64,000 nucleotides of DNA from Cephalotus follicularis (lineage: Eukaryota > Streptophyta > Magnoliopsida > Oxalidales > Cephalotaceae). A program made the position numbers and the translations under genes. Under the pieces are notes generated by a model. The model ran no database searches. It was not told the DNA's origin and saw nothing but the letters and a program-made list of their open reading frames with translations. The stretch lies in NCBI GenBank assembly GCA_001972305.1, contig BDDD01000421.1, positions 317,729 through 381,728 on the forward strand, written 5' to 3'. Positions 31,700 to 44,442 of the stretch are shown in pieces (position 1 is the stretch's first letter; each line of letters begins with the position of its first letter).

Positions 31700-33984
31700 T
31701 GTAACGTCCGAGATTTTCATTAAAGTGTAATATTGTATTTCCGATGTAATTTACGCTTTGAATTAATGAGAATTATGACTTTTTCCTTTTTGTGATGATA
31801 AACTTGGGCAAAAGTTGAAGTGTGGAAGTGCTGATGCAGGGCGGGCAGTCGACTGCCCATGAGGGATAGTCGACTGAACCCCCTTGTGTGAAACCAGCAG
31901 ACTGCTGTGGGAAGCAGCCGGCTGGAGGTGTGTTGGCAGAGACAGCCGACTGCCAAGTCTAGGCAGTCGACTATCGACAGGTCTGGCAGCATAACGTGCG
32001 CGCCGGACTGTTGGCAGAAGGGGGGGTGTGTTTTTATGTTGGTGTCGGCCAGAGAGAGAGAGAGAGAGATACGTGTTTTCCTCCATAAAAGACGCGTTTT
32101 CTTCCTCCAATCTTCACCATTTTCGCAGAGAGGAGAAGAGAGAATCAAAGTGTGGAGAGGAAGAGGAGGAAGTGTATGTGTTGAGGATCCAAAGAGCCTT
32201 GTGTTGAGCTGTGGTTTTGGAAGCTTGGACCAGTGGTGAGAACCGGATTTGTTGGAGTTGCTGGACGGATTCAGAGGCTTGAAAACTCGGATTGGAACTT
32301 AAAGAGGTGGATTGCAATTCCTAACTTGGAATTCTAAGGTTGGGGTAAATCTCATAATTGTGATTTAAGTTTTGTTATAATGGAAGTTAATGGATGAAAT
32401 GCATGCTATGGACTGTGTTATGAGCATAAATGTGTGTTATTGTTGTTGAATGCTCGCTTTGGATTGGATTGAATTGAGAAAGACATGCATTTCCTGCTGT
32501 TTTTGGCCTACTGATGTAAATCCAGTCGACTGCCAAGGCGGGTAGTCGACTGGCGAGCAAGAACAGCTGGCTGTTCGGTGCGAACAACCGGCTACTCAAT
32601 AGGCAACAACCGACTGGACGTAAGAACCAGTCGACTGTTCATACGTTTGATAGAACATATTTGCAGAAGGTTGTGTAGTCGACTCCCAAGAGAGGGCAAC
32701 CGACTGGATGAGGTAGACAGCCGACTGTCAAGAAGAGACAGCCGACTGTTAAGGGAGGCAGCCGACTGCCAGAATTAGGACAGCCGACTGTTGAAGGAAA
32801 ACAGCCGACTGTCAAGAGACACAGCCGACTGGTTAGGGACTGACCCGTACTTTGAGCATATATTTGCATTGCATTTTGATATGGAATGGATTGTTGACTG
32901 AATGTGTTGACGTCTAAAGCGTTTTATCCATTTTGGAAATGTGTAAATGATTTTATACAATCATTATTTGGAATGAAAACATATATTTTGATAAACGTGT
33001 GTTTTCAAGGGATTGAAACATTGTTTTTAAAGATGGGTTACATTTTGAATAAATGTAACAATTCCAGTATTTTGTAACCTATAAACTACTCGGAAACAGT
33101 TATATTTTGGATTGATTGATTGATGTTTGTGTTTGGATTGATGCTGTGCTAGTTCCGTGACGGAGGTGTCATGAGGGCTAGGGGCGGGATTGTGCGCCTA
33201 GGGGCCAGGAGTTGGCTAGAGACACCCACACTGATCGGATTGATGCTGCGCTAGTTCCGTGACGGAGGTGTCATGAGGACTAGGAGTGGGATTGTGTGCC
33301 TAGGGGCCAGGAGATGGCTAGGGACACCCACAAACACTGTTTGCTTGACCTTTGTGCAAGAAACAACGATTTATTGGATTGATTGGATTGGATGGATTGA
33401 TTGGATTGGTCCTTCGGGACGTGACTGTTGGATTGATGATTGTGGCCACTTGGCATGTGTGTGCCTTTGGAATAGATACATATACATATGTATATATGTA
33501 TTATGGTATATTATGCATTACATCATGAGTGCATTCATTTCATGACATTCATTATCACTAACCTTGAATTTCACTTATGATTTAGCCGAGTGAGGACAAA
33601 AGCTAACCCCCTACTATTGCAGATTGATGCAGTGTTATGGACATCGATCGTGCGTGGTCGAATCAGAGGGGAGATGAAGCTTTAATTGCTTAAGATAAAT
33701 GTTAAAAGATGTATTAAAACATGTGTTATTTTGGATTACTGTTTTAATGTATTGATCGACTTGATCACGCCCCGTTGTGGGCAATTGACAATGGCTTAGT
33801 GATGTTAAATGTTGGGATCATGTGGTATGGGGTACATGATTCGGTTTGTTATCCAGCTTATTATTAAGTGCTTCAGTAGATGTTATTGGTATTAAAGTTT
33901 TAAATTTTATCGTATTTTTATAAGCTGTATATTTGTGTTAAATTGCCATGACTTATATGTTGTTAACGAAACGGGATGTGAAAA
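31700..33984 (+). repeat. Gypsy-1 5' LTR (2285 bp)
   Basis: It contains CAGTCGACTG/CAGCCGACTG repeats in two clusters (about 31845-31985 and 32520-32835) and a GA run at 32051-32069. It also has a tandem dimer of about 101 bp (33136-33335, unit with gctagttccgtgacggagg), a ttggatt microsatellite near 33370-33412 and a (ta)-type run at 33478-33502. It is near-identical to the 3' LTR. Confidence 0.95.
32520..32835. repeat. CAGTCGACTG/CAGCCGACTG array in Gypsy-1 LTR
   Basis: About fourteen units with a central (T/C)CGAC occur roughly every 20-25 bp, with purine-rich spacers. The 3' LTR has the same array at about 39605-39920. Inverted counterparts lie in Gypsy-2 LTRs at about 50020-50380 and 57105-57375. 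Confidence 0.88.
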
Positions 33985-33988
33985 CAGT

Positions 33989-34000
33989 TGTATCAGAGCA
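33989..34000 (+). promoter_or_regulatory. Gypsy-1 primer-binding site, one base off consensus
   Basis: TTGTATCAGAGC lies four bases after the LTR. The second base differs from the usual TGGTATCAGAGC. Confidence 0.8.
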
Positions 34001-34125
34001 TATATCCATTTATATGCTTAGCTAGGATACTATCCTTGGCAATTACATAAGTGTTCCTATAAGGAAAGTTCATTAATGGTTTAAGATTGTTCCTAATGGT
34101 TAATGTTGTTTTATTATAGGAACAA

Positions 34126-35280
34126 ATGGATGGTCGAAGGAGACGCGGAAGGCGTAGAGTTGTTGATGAGGATGTTCCCGAGGAGGTGAATCTTGGGGGA
34201 GATCCAACTAATGATGTTCCACAGGGGGCTGCCAACATGAATATTCCGGAGGCGGCACTTGGTGTGAGAGATCCGATGGACCGTATCGCTGACTATATCC
34301 AGCAGCAGATAGTTGGTAATCAGCAACAGATGGCTGCTAATACAGCGAATATGGAGGAGATACGGAGATTGTATGTTCAAGCTCAGCCTCAGCAGATGGC
34401 TCCTGCTCAGGGTATACAGGATGACGGTAACCGGTTTGGAAGGAACCTTGAGAGGTTCATGAGACAGAATCCTCCCAGTTTCAAAGGGGAGCTTGACGCC
34501 ACTATTGCTGAGAGGTGGTTACAGGATCTAGAGAAGATCTTCGAGGTTATGGAGTGCACTGACAGACAGAAACTGAGGTTTGTTGTGTACCAATTGTGGG
34601 GTGAGGCCACTCACTGGTGGGAGATGGTTAAAGCTAAATGGGAAGCCACCGGAGTTGCTAGTACATGGGAGGGATTTCAGGAGGAGTTCCTGGCGACTTA
34701 TGTACACCGATAGAGCGGGAAAGGAGAGAGACGGAGCTCTTGGAGCTACGACAGGGTGACATGACTGTGACCGAGTATCAGGCCAGATTTGTGGAGCTAG
34801 CTAGGCATTCAGCCTATCTAGTGGCAGATGAGGAGAAGAAGATTCGGAGGTTCTTGAGAGGCCTGCGACCGAATCTTCGGTCTCGGATTAGAGCTATGGA
34901 GCTTGGTACTTTTGTTGAGGTCACCCAGAAGGCGAGATTGTTAGAGAGCATATCGAGTGAAGACCGGGCCGAGAGAGCACGAGCGCAGCAGAGTAAACAG
35001 ACATCTACTCAGTCTAGGCCAGCATCATCGCAGTGGCAGGGCAGCGGTTCTCCAACAAAGTCACCAAGGAATAGATCCAACCAGTCTGCCAGTCAGGGGA
35101 GTAATACGAAGCCCGGGGGTTGTTTTCATTGTGGTCGTGAAGGCCACCAGCAGAAAGATTGTTGGATGAAGCACGAGTTATGCTTGAGATGCGGGACAGC
35201 TGGCCATTTAGCGAGGGATTGTCCGAGGGGTCAAGAGGCAGTGCCTACGGGACCTGCTGGTGGCAGTAGTGCTGCAGCTA
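34126..35280 (+). pseudogene. gag: Gypsy-1 Gag with two zinc knuckles (one frameshift)
   Basis: The ATG at 34126 opens MDGRRRRGRRR. The retrotransposon Gag domain spans about 34430-34900, including AERWLQDLEKIFEVMECTD and ELRQGDMTVTEYQARF. A single-base deletion near 34709, by comparison with Gypsy-2, shifts the frame, so the first frame ends at 34713 while the second is open from before that point. Two CCHC knuckles follow: CFHCGREGHQQKDC (35121-35162) and CLRCGTAGHLARDC (35181-35222). Gag and pol are one continuous frame after the shift. Confidence 0.92.
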
Positions 35281-38200
35281 GACCGTCACAGCGGAGGGAT
35301 ACCGACAAGGGTATCGTGAAAGGTAGAGTTTTCATTCTCACTCAGACAGAGGTTCCAGAGTCTACTTCTGTTGTGGGAGGTACTATGTATGTTTACGGCT
35401 TTTCGGCTAGAGTGTTGATGGACTCGGGAGCATCACATTCTTTTATTGCTTCCCATTTTGCATCATGCTTAGATGTGTTTCCTGATGGCATGCCTTATGT
35501 TCTTAATGTGAGCACACCCACTGGAGGTTCCATGTGTACAGATTCGGTGTATAGAGATTGCGAGATTTCTATGGCAGGTGTTATGGTGTATGTAGATTTG
35601 ATTGTATTGCCCATACATGATTTTGAGGTCATCTTGGGTATGGACTGGTTGTCAGCTTACCATGCATGCATGGACTGTTATAACAAGACTGTGGATTTTT
35701 GCTTACCAGATGGAACTACTATACAGTTTAAAGGAAACAAAGGGTTCTCGACGCCGATTATATCTTTCATTCGGGCATTGAGGTACCTGGAGAAAGGATG
35801 TGAAGGATTTCTGGCGCATGTAGTTGACAAGAGAAAGGAAAAGGGCAAGAGCAAGGAGGAAGTTCCGGTTGTGAATGAATTTCCAGATGTGTTTCCTGCA
35901 GACTTGGTGTCCTTGCCACCGAGGAGGATCACGGAGTTCGTGATTGACCTAGTACCAAGTACGGCTCCAATCTCTAAGGCACCTTATCGAATGGCTCCTG
36001 CGGAGTTGAGAGAGCTGAAGTTACAGCTGCAAGACCTGATTGATAAGGGTTTTGTACGGCCCAGTGTTTCTCCATAGGGTGCGCCAGTGTTGTTTGTGAA
36101 AAAGAAGGATGGGTCGATGAGGCTTTGCATCGACTACAGGATGTTGAATAAGTCTACTATCAAGAATAAATATCCTCTTCCACATATTGAAGATTTGTTT
36201 GACCAGTTACAAGGGTCAATGGTGTTTTCTAAACTCGAACTGAAGTCGGGTTATCACCAGCTGAGAGTGAAGGAAGGAGATATAGAGAAGACTGTCTTCC
36301 GGACTAGGTATTGTCATTATGAGTTCTTGGTAATGCCGTTTGGTGTCACCAATGCACCGATCGCGTTTATGTCACTGATGAACGATGTGTTTCGACCGTA
36401 CCTGGATCAGTTTGTAGTAGTGTTTATTGACGACATATTGGTATACTCGAGGAATGAGGAAGAGCACGCCTATCATCTTAGATTGGTTTTGCAGATTCTC
36501 AGAGAGCATCAGTTGTATGCCAAATTTGGCAAGTGTGAGTTTTGGCTCGATCATGTGACTTTTCTTGGTCACATAGTATTTGGAGAAGGTTTGGCGGGGG
36601 ATCCGTCGAAGACTGAGGTGGTACGAGATTGGCCGCAACCAGGGAATGTGACCGAGGTACGCAGTTTTCTTGGCTTGACGGGATATTATCGGAGGTTCTT
36701 TCATAACTTCTCAAGGATTGCTGAACCTTTGACAAGACTGACCCAGAAGAAGACCTTGTTTGTCTGGGATGACGAATGTGAAGCCAGTTTTTGTGATATG
36801 AAGGATCGGTTGGTTTCCGCTCCTGTTTTGGCGTTACCTGAGGGTAACGAGGGCTTCGCAGTCTATAGTGATGCCTCGAGTAAGGGGTTGGGTTGCGTGT
36901 TAATGCAACGAGGCAGAGTGATCGCTTATGCTTCGCGGAAGCTAAAGCCGTATGAGGAAAGCTACCCTACGCATGATCTTGAATTGGCCGCGATTATCTT
37001 TGCTCTTCAGAAATGGAGACATTACTTATATGGGGCACAGTTTGAGATTTTCACTGACCACAAGAGTTTGAGGTATCTTTTCTGTCAAGATATACTAAAC
37101 ATGAGACAACGACGATGGGTTGAGTTCTTTAATGACTACGACTGCAGTATTCAGTACCATCCTGGGAAAGCGAATGTGGTTGCAGATGCTTTGAGCCGTA
37201 AGGCTATGGTTGCTAACATGATGATATCTCAGTGGAAGATGTTGGAGGACTTCCAAGAGTGGTCTCCGTTTAATCAGTCACCAGGGATCTTTGTGGCCGA
37301 CATGCGAGTACAGCCTGCGTTAATGGACCATATAAAGGATGCACAGATGAGTGATCCTGAACTAATGGGGATTCGCGAGAATCTTGATCCAGAGTCTGAT
37401 TTTCAGATGTACTCTGATGGTATTCTGAGATATCGGGGACGTGTGTGTCTTCCAAATGAACCAGGGTTGAAGAATGAGGTGCTTCGCAGGGCTCATAGAT
37501 CTTTGTACAGTATTCACCCTGGTGGCACTAAAATGTATCAAGATATGAAGAAGACTTACTGGTGGCCTGGCATGAAACGAGAGATCGCCGAGTATGTAGC
37601 GAAGTGTTATACCTGTCAGACTGTCAAGGCTGAACACCAGAGGCCAGCGGGTTTGTTACAGCCTTTACCAATTCCAGAGTGGAAATGGGAGCATGTGATG
37701 ATGGATTTTGTTTCGGGCTTTTCTTTGACTCGAAATCGTCACAATGCGGTATGGGTTATTGTGGATCGGCTTACCAAATCGGCTCACTTTTTACCTACCC
37801 ACGTCACAGATTCCGCGAGCAAGTTGGCTCGGTTATACATCAAGGAGATCGTGAGGTTGCACGGTGTCCCTGTGAGTATAGTTTGTGACAGAGATTCGAT
37901 CTTCACTTCCAACTTTTGGAAGAGGTTTCAGACAGCTTTTGGGACGAAGCTGAACTTGAGCACAACTTTCCACCCACAGACAGATGGCCAGTCAGAGCGT
38001 ACTATCCAGACCTTGGAGGATATGCTCCGAGCTTGTATTATTGAGTTTTCTGGTACTTGGGAGGACCACATTCCTCTGATAGAGTTTTCTTACAATAACA
38101 ACTATCATTCCAGCATCGATATGGCTCCGTATAAGGCTTTGTATGGAAGGAAGTGTAGATCACCCATATGTTGGGATGAGGTAGGTGAGCGACCTTTTCT

Positions 38201-38741
38201 TGGGTCAGATCTGGTAGAGGAGACTTCTGAGAAGATCAGGTTCATCAGGGAGAAACTGCTTGCTGCTCAAAGCAGGCAGAATAGCTATATGGACAGCGTC
38301 AAGAGGAGGCCTCTGACCTTCGACGTTGGTGATCATGTATTTCTGAAGGTTTCACCTTGGAAGGGCGTACAGAGATTTGGGAGAAAGGGAAAGTTAGCTT
38401 CGCGCTACATTGGTCCTTTTGAGATCTTAGAGAGGGTTGGGGAGGTGGCTTATCAGCTTGTTTTGCCTCCTACACTGTCGAATATGCATGATGTCTTCCA
38501 TGTGTCAATGCTGAGGAGATATATTCGAGACCCGTCACATGTCTTGAATTATGATTCAGTTCCTATGCGAGATGACCTTTCTTACGAGGAGTTACCGGCA
38601 CAGATTTTGGATCGGAAGACGCAGGTATTGAGGAACCGAACCATTCCTATGGTAAAGGTTCAGTGGCAGTTCCATCGACCCGATGAGGCGACTTGGGAAC
38701 GCGAGGAGGACATTAGAGAGCGTTACCCTCTTTTGTTTTAG
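35281..38741 (+). pseudogene. pol: Gypsy-1 Pol: protease, RT, RNase H, integrase, chromodomain-like tail
   Basis: The protease motif LMDSGASHSFI is at about 35415-35447. RT has the catalytic FIDD at 36423-36434. RNase H begins near [10 protein letters not shown] and includes [10 protein letters not shown]. Integrase has an H2C2 zinc region (ending AKCYTCQ), then core Asp residues in MMDFVSG and VCDRDSIF, and Glu in DGQSERT. The C-terminal tail, [11 protein letters not shown]...EATWERE, is the chromodomain-like type of Tekay/Del elements. One in-frame stop at 36075-36077 lies between protease and RT. The 36087-38741 frame is 884 codons and otherwise open. It is inactive unless the stop is bypassed. 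Confidence 0.95.
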
Positions 38742-38772
38742 TACTGTTTTAATTTCGGGGACGAAATTCCTT

Positions 38773-38786
38773 TAAGGAGGGGTGGA
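38773..38786 (+). promoter_or_regulatory. Gypsy-1 polypurine tract
   Basis: The run taaggaggggtgga lies directly before the 3' LTR. Confidence 0.88.
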
Positions 38787-41067
38787 TGTAACGCCTGGGA
38801 TTTTCATTAAAGTGTAATATTGTATTTCCGATGTAATTTACGCTTTGAATTAATGAGAATTATGACTTTTCCCTTTTTGTGATGATAAACTTGGGCAAAA
38901 GTTGAAGTGTGGAAGTGCTGATGCAGGGCGGGCAGCCGACTGCCCATGAGGGACAGTCGACTGGACCCCTTGTGTGAAACCAGCAGACTGCTGTGGGAAG
39001 CAGCCGGCTGGAGGTGTGAGGGCAGAGACAGCCGACTGCCAGGTCTAGGAAGTCGACTGTCGACAGGTCTGGCAGCATAACGTACGCGCCAGACTGTTGG
39101 CAGAAGGGGGGGTGTGTTTTATGTGGGTGTCGGCCAGAGAGAGAGAGAGAGAGCCATGTTTTCCTCCATAAAAGACGCGTTTTCTTTCTCCAATCTTCAC
39201 CATTTTCGCAGAGAGGAGAAGAGAGAATCAAAGTGTAGAGAGGAAGAGGAGGAAGTGTATGTGTTGAGGATCCAAAGAGCCTTGTGTTGAGCTGTGGTTT
39301 TGGAAGCTTGGACCAGTGGTGAGAACCGGATCTGTTGGAGTTGCTGGACGGATTCAGAGGCTTGGAAACTCGGATTGGAACTTAAAGAGGTGGATTGCAA
39401 TTTCTAACTTGGAATTCTAAGGTAGGGGTAAATCTCATAATTGTGATTTAAGTTTTGTTATAATGGAAGTTAATGGATGAAATGCATGCTATGGACTGTG
39501 TTATGAGCATAAATGTGTGTTATTGCTGTTGAATGCTCGCTTTGGATTGGATTGAATTGAGAAAGACATGCATTTCCTGCTGTTTTTGGCCTACTGATGT
39601 AAATCCAGTCGACTGCCAAGGCAAGCAGCCGACTGGCGAGCAAGAACAGCCGGCTGTTCGGTGCGAACAACCGGCTACTCAATGGGCAACAACCGACTGG
39701 ACGTAAGAACCAGTCGACTGTTCATACGTTTGATAGAACATATTTGCAGAATGTTGTGTAGTCGACTCCCAAGAGAGGGCAGCCGACTGGATGAGGTAAA
39801 CAACCAACTGTCAAGAAGAGACAGCCGACTGTTAAGGGAGGCAGCCGACTGCCAAAATTAGGACAGCCGACTGTTGAAGGAAAACAACCGACTGTCAAGA
39901 GACACAGCCGACTGGTTAGGGACTGACCCGTACTTTGAGCAGATCTTTGCATTGCATTTTGATATGAAATGGATTGTTGACTGAATGTGATTGACGTCTA
40001 AAGCGTTTTATCCATTTTGGAAATGTGTAAATGATTTTATACAATCATTATTTGGAATGAAAACATATATTTTGATAAACGTGTGTTTTCAAGGGATTGA
40101 AACATGGTTTTTAAAGATGGGTTACATTTTGAATAAATGTAGCAATTCCAGTATTTTGTAACCTATAAACTACTCAGAAATTGTTTGATTTTGGATTGAT
40201 TGATTGATGTTTGTGTTTGGATTGATGCTGTGCTAGTTCCGTGACGGAGGTGTCATGAGGGCTAGGGGCGGGATTGTGCGCCTAGGGGCCAGGAGTTGGC
40301 TAGAGACACCCACACTGATCGGATTGATGCTGCGCTAGTTCCGTGACGGAGGTGTCATGAGGACTAGGAGTGGGATTGTGTGCCTAGGGGCCAGGAGATG
40401 GCTAGGGACACCCACAAACACTGTTTGCTTGACCTTTGTGCAAGAAACAACGATTTATTGGATTGATTGGATTGGATGGATTGATTGGATTGGTCCTTCG
40501 GGACGTGACTGTTGGATTGATGATTGTGGCCACTTGGCATGTGTGTGCCTTTGGAATAGATACATATACATATGTATATATGTATTATGGTATATTATGC
40601 AGTACATCATGAGTACATTCATTTCATGACATTCATTATCACTAACCTTGAATTTCACTTATGATTTAGCCGAGTGAGGACAAAAGCTAACCCCCTACTA
40701 TTGCAGATTGATGCAGTGTTATGGACATCGATCGTGCGTGGTCGAATCAGAGGGGAGATGAAGCTTTAATTGCTTAAGATAAATGTTAAATGATGTATTA
40801 AAACATGTGTTATTTTGGATTACTGTTTTAATGTATTGATCGACTTGATCACGCCCCGTTGTGGGCAATTGACAATGGCTTAGTGATGTTAAATGTTGGG
40901 ATCATGTGGTATGGGGTACATGATTCGGTTTGTTATCCAGCTTATTATTAAGTGCTTCCGTAGATGTTATTGGTATTAAAGTTTTAAATTTTATCGTATT
41001 TTTATAAGCTGTATATTTGTGTTAAATTGCCATGACTTATATGTTGTTAACGAAACGGGGTGTGACA
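38787..41067 (+). repeat. Gypsy-1 3' LTR (2281 bp)
   Basis: It starts tgtaacgcc and ends ggggtgtgaca. It has the same internal arrays as the 5' LTR and is followed by the TSD tatac (41068-41072). Confidence 0.95.
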
Positions 41068-41868
41068 TATACAAATTCCTAAGTTTTATGCAAACATATA
41101 ATGGAGATGTAGAAATTCGATTATAGTTTTTCAAAATCTTGGATTTGTAAATCTTTATTTTCAAATCTAATTCTTTCTAATTCCTTTAGCCAAACCAAAC
41201 CATAGGGAAATGAGAGTATGGTCGATATATATAGCTTATCATTCATGTGATATGTCACTCATAGCTATTGGACTAATTATTCATATAGTGTAATCAATTA
41301 AAAAAATTGCTTATTTTAAAAATTACTAGTGTTTTATTGTATTGTTTATGCTCAACATACTTAAAATATGATTAAATTAAAACCTCATAATTAAAGATCT
41401 CAAAATATGGTTTCGTGGGTGAAGAATATGCTTTGAAAATAGAGTTAAAAACAAATCTTACACATAATAAGCTTACAATCTCTTCATCGTACTATTGACC
41501 GAAGAAAGAATTGGCCAAAAAGTTACAAGTAACTCCAAATTATATCACAAGATTAACACATAAAGGGTGACACCATCTCATGTCCCCTTTGGACCACCAC
41601 AAGGCTAAATTAAGGACTAATTCTCCAATGTGTCGAGTATGGGGTCGTTGCAAATCTAGAACGTGTAGTTGAGATTCATACTAATTCTTTGGCTATCCAA
41701 TACAAAATATTACATGTGGATTTACTTAACCTATCAAAAAAAAAAAAGAAAAAAAAGAAGGTTGTTCCCAATATATTTACAACGCAACCCTGATTATGGC
41801 CTCCAAATCGATCGCATGGTTGATTTAAAGACTTCTTTATTGAAAGTTTTGAAGGTTCAGAGAAACCC

Positions 41869-42035
41869 CAACAAGCATGCATCCTTCTCGGTACGATGTT
41901 TCCAATCAACATGTCATCAATACTCCTAGCAATTCCTTCTCTGATAGATCAACAAGCATGCATCCTTCTCTAGTACTATGTTTCCAAACAATGTGTCATC
42001 AATACTCACTTCTAGCAATTCCTTCTCTGATAGAT
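41869..42035. repeat. Tandem dimer of about 83 bp
   Basis: Unit 1 is 41869-41949 and unit 2 is 41950-42035. Both start caacaagcatgcatccttct and end gcaattccttctctgatagat; the second has a small insertion. Confidence 0.88.
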
Positions 42036-42449
42036 ACAACTTTTTTCACGCTTCCTCTAAACTTTGTTCATCAAACCCACTTGATCCCATGTTATTAATG
42101 AGAGAAAAACACAACGAAACAAACGCTTCTCACCCCGCTAAACCGCAAGCTATTTCCCACTCAACCTTAGCATCGCTAAGGTTGAGGAACCCTCATACAA
42201 TATCAATATGTATTTCAACCCTCAAGCTGACATTGGTTATAAGTTTTGATTTACATCCATAGTGGATTTAATTATTTATATAGATAAACGGGTGATTTAT
42301 ATAATCAACTACTGTAATATACAATCAAGATCAAATTATTAAAACAAAACATAATGTTCATAAACTACAATTTCACGTAATTTGAATTGGTTAGACGATT
42401 AACATATTCTGATCCAATGAATAGTGATTAATTTAATAGCTTCAGATCT

Positions 42450-42519
42450 AACAAATAATAGGTAAACAATATTGTGTTTAAAGAAACAAATAACAGGTAA
42501 ACAATATTGTGTTTAAAGA
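42450..42519. repeat. Tandem dimer of 35 bp
   Basis: The unit begins aacaaataa and continues ggtaaacaatattgtg. The copies 42450-42484 and 42485-42519 differ at one base. Confidence 0.9.
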
Positions 42520-42543
42520 AGTTGTAATTTCTTACACTATACC

Positions 42544-43641
42544 TGAAAAACCTATATGGCAACCTTAAACTTAAAGAGCTATTTGTTTGCGGAAAAAACA
42601 AATTGAGCCATGAAGCTAAACAAACATACAAGAACAAATAAAACAATTGTAAGTAAAAAGAGAAGGGATAGAGAGAGTGCAAACAAATTTATAGTGGTTC
42701 GGCAAAATCCGTGCCTACGTCCACTTTCTCAAGACTCCCTTGAGATTCCACTAGAGACCACTAGAAACTTTTAATTTTGGTTTGCAAATGCAAATCAAAC
42801 AAAAATACCTTACACTTGATTTTGGGTTCCGGGTGCAAATCAACTAAACACCTTACAAGTGATTGACCCCCTTCGATAATCCTACTAAGGGTTCACTTCC
42901 CTTGATTATCTCACGAAGGATTCACTCGTCTCTTTTACAATGAAAGATATGTAAAGACGGTTTGTGTTTACAAAGTAACCTCTCAAGGTTGGATATGAAA
43001 GTTTTTGACCCACACACTTTGAAGGATTTGAAAGTGGAAGCTTTTTTCTTTCTAAGTTCTTCTCTTTAGATTTGAAAGTTGAAGTTATTGAACTCTTATT
43101 CTTAGATTGTGCAAAAGTCACTTTGGTCTTGATTCTTGGCTTGTATATATAGCTTTCCTTTGATTCTAGCCGTTGGTGAAGTTATTTGGCCGTTGCTTGT
43201 ATCTCAGAACTTGTTGCTTTAAGGTTGGAACTTTAAAATGAAGTCAGACATTGTTCCAGCCGTGCAAAGCGTCGACGGTGTCGCTTAAAGCTTCGGCGCT
43301 TATGTTACCGTTATGCATTGTATTTGAATTTTCTCGTTTAGTCCGCTGGCGCTTTGATCTGGGTGTCGACTCTTTGGCATAAAGCGCTGGCGCTTTCCCT
43401 TGAGCGTCGCCGCTTTAAGTTCCTCAAATGATTTTGCAAGACACTATTTTTAACCGCTGATACAAGCTCCTTAAGCGTTGACGCCTTGGTCCAAACCGCT
43501 GGCGCTTTCCATTAGACCGTCGGTGCTTTGATCAATTTCTGCACTTTCTTATTTTGTTTATCTTTTACTTGCACAGAAAGTAACAATGTTAAATCCAAAT
43601 ATGTAATCATTAAAACTTAGGATTGAGACTGAAAGTCAACA
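42544..43641 (-). repeat. Gag-only copia B, 3' LTR (1098 bp)
   Basis: It pairs with 59172-60270. The TCGA-type array is at about 43265-43535 and a TATA box at 43144-43152 (-). Confidence 0.93.
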
Positions 43642-44442
43642 ATCTCTCCATTTTTGATGATTACAAAAATTTGCTGCATTAAGGAAAAGAATGTATAACA
43701 GTTCATAACAGTAAGTACATTAGAATGATAGATTTCCTTTAGATACCAACTTAAAAAAAAAATTAGATAAACTCCCCCTTAATATGACAAACTCTTTTTG
43801 ACCTTCCTTTGATCTTAAATTCTAATTCCCCCATAAGATTAAATTTCAAATTCACAACATAGGAAAATTATGCATATAATCCTATTTATAGCTACCTCTT
43901 AACATAGACCCCCCCTTAATATAAACTATCAATTTTTCCTTAAGCCTAAAGCATTCTCCCCCTTTTTGTTAGCATAAAAAAGATTATGTCAACAATTTTG
44001 ATACCAATTGAAAGATAATTTTAAAGGGGTACCAAATAAAAGATATTTTAAATAGTATCAAATGCAAACGAATCATTTGAAAGTTAAAATCATGTCAAAT
44101 TAATGATTAATATGTCAAGAGTAAGAACATTTTATAACATCACATCATAATATCATTACCTCCCCCTCAATAAAAGCTTTCTCCCCCTAACTTATGTATT
44201 TTGAGCATTTTGAAATTAACTCCAAGTACTCCTACAAAAATAGAGTTTAAGCTTTTGGTAGCCATTTGAACTTGGGTCCTTGCAAGTTAGTCACAAAAGT
44301 TCCTTTCGGAATCTAAATTCTTCTAGTTTTACCAAAATAAAGATTATTTCTATAAATGCATAAGGTAGAAATATGTCATAGTCTACCACAATAGTTGCAA
44401 AAAATTTTGGGCTACTTTCTTAACAAAGAAATTATTAAAGTG
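43642..44442 (-). other. Gag-only copia B, non-coding internal region and polypurine tracts
   Basis: The LTR-adjacent tract (43642-43655; - strand AAAAATGGAGAGAT) is followed by more tracts, seen on + as actccccctt (43771-43780), ccccccctt (43911-43919), tctccccctttttg (43955-43968), cctccccctc (44159-44168) and tctccccct (44180-44188). No pol sequence is seen. Confidence 0.65.

Larger units (their letters stand above)
31700..41067 (+). mobile_element. Gypsy-1: near-intact Tekay/Del-like chromovirus
   Basis: It is 9368 bp, with LTRs 31700-33984 and 38787-41067 that start TGTAACG and end TGTGA(C/A)A, and a perfect TSD tatac (31695-31699 and 41068-41072). The internal order is primer-binding site, gag, protease, RT, RNase H, integrase, chromodomain-like tail, purine tract. 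By eye the LTRs differ at few positions. Only one frameshift and one stop break the coding region, so this is the youngest-looking large element in the window. Confidence 0.96.
41073..42538. other. Region without a recognised gene, with short tandem duplications
   Basis: This AT-rich sequence lies between two retrotransposons. It has an A-rich run at 41737-41759, a tandem dimer (41869-42035), a short perfect hairpin (42160-42186) and a second tandem dimer (42450-42519). ORFs here show no domain. Confidence 0.55.

Noticed and set aside
31907-32239. 110-codon ORF starting in the Gypsy-1 5' LTR
   Set aside because: It overlaps the LTR repeats and a GA microsatellite, is not conserved in frame in the 3' LTR, and lacks a domain.
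32520-32835. CRISPR-like array of short repeats with spacers
   Set aside because: Repeat units are only about 10 bp, imperfect, with spacers of 8-20 bp. The array lies in an LTR of a plant retrotransposon and is copied in the partner LTR. No cas genes or prokaryotic context exist.
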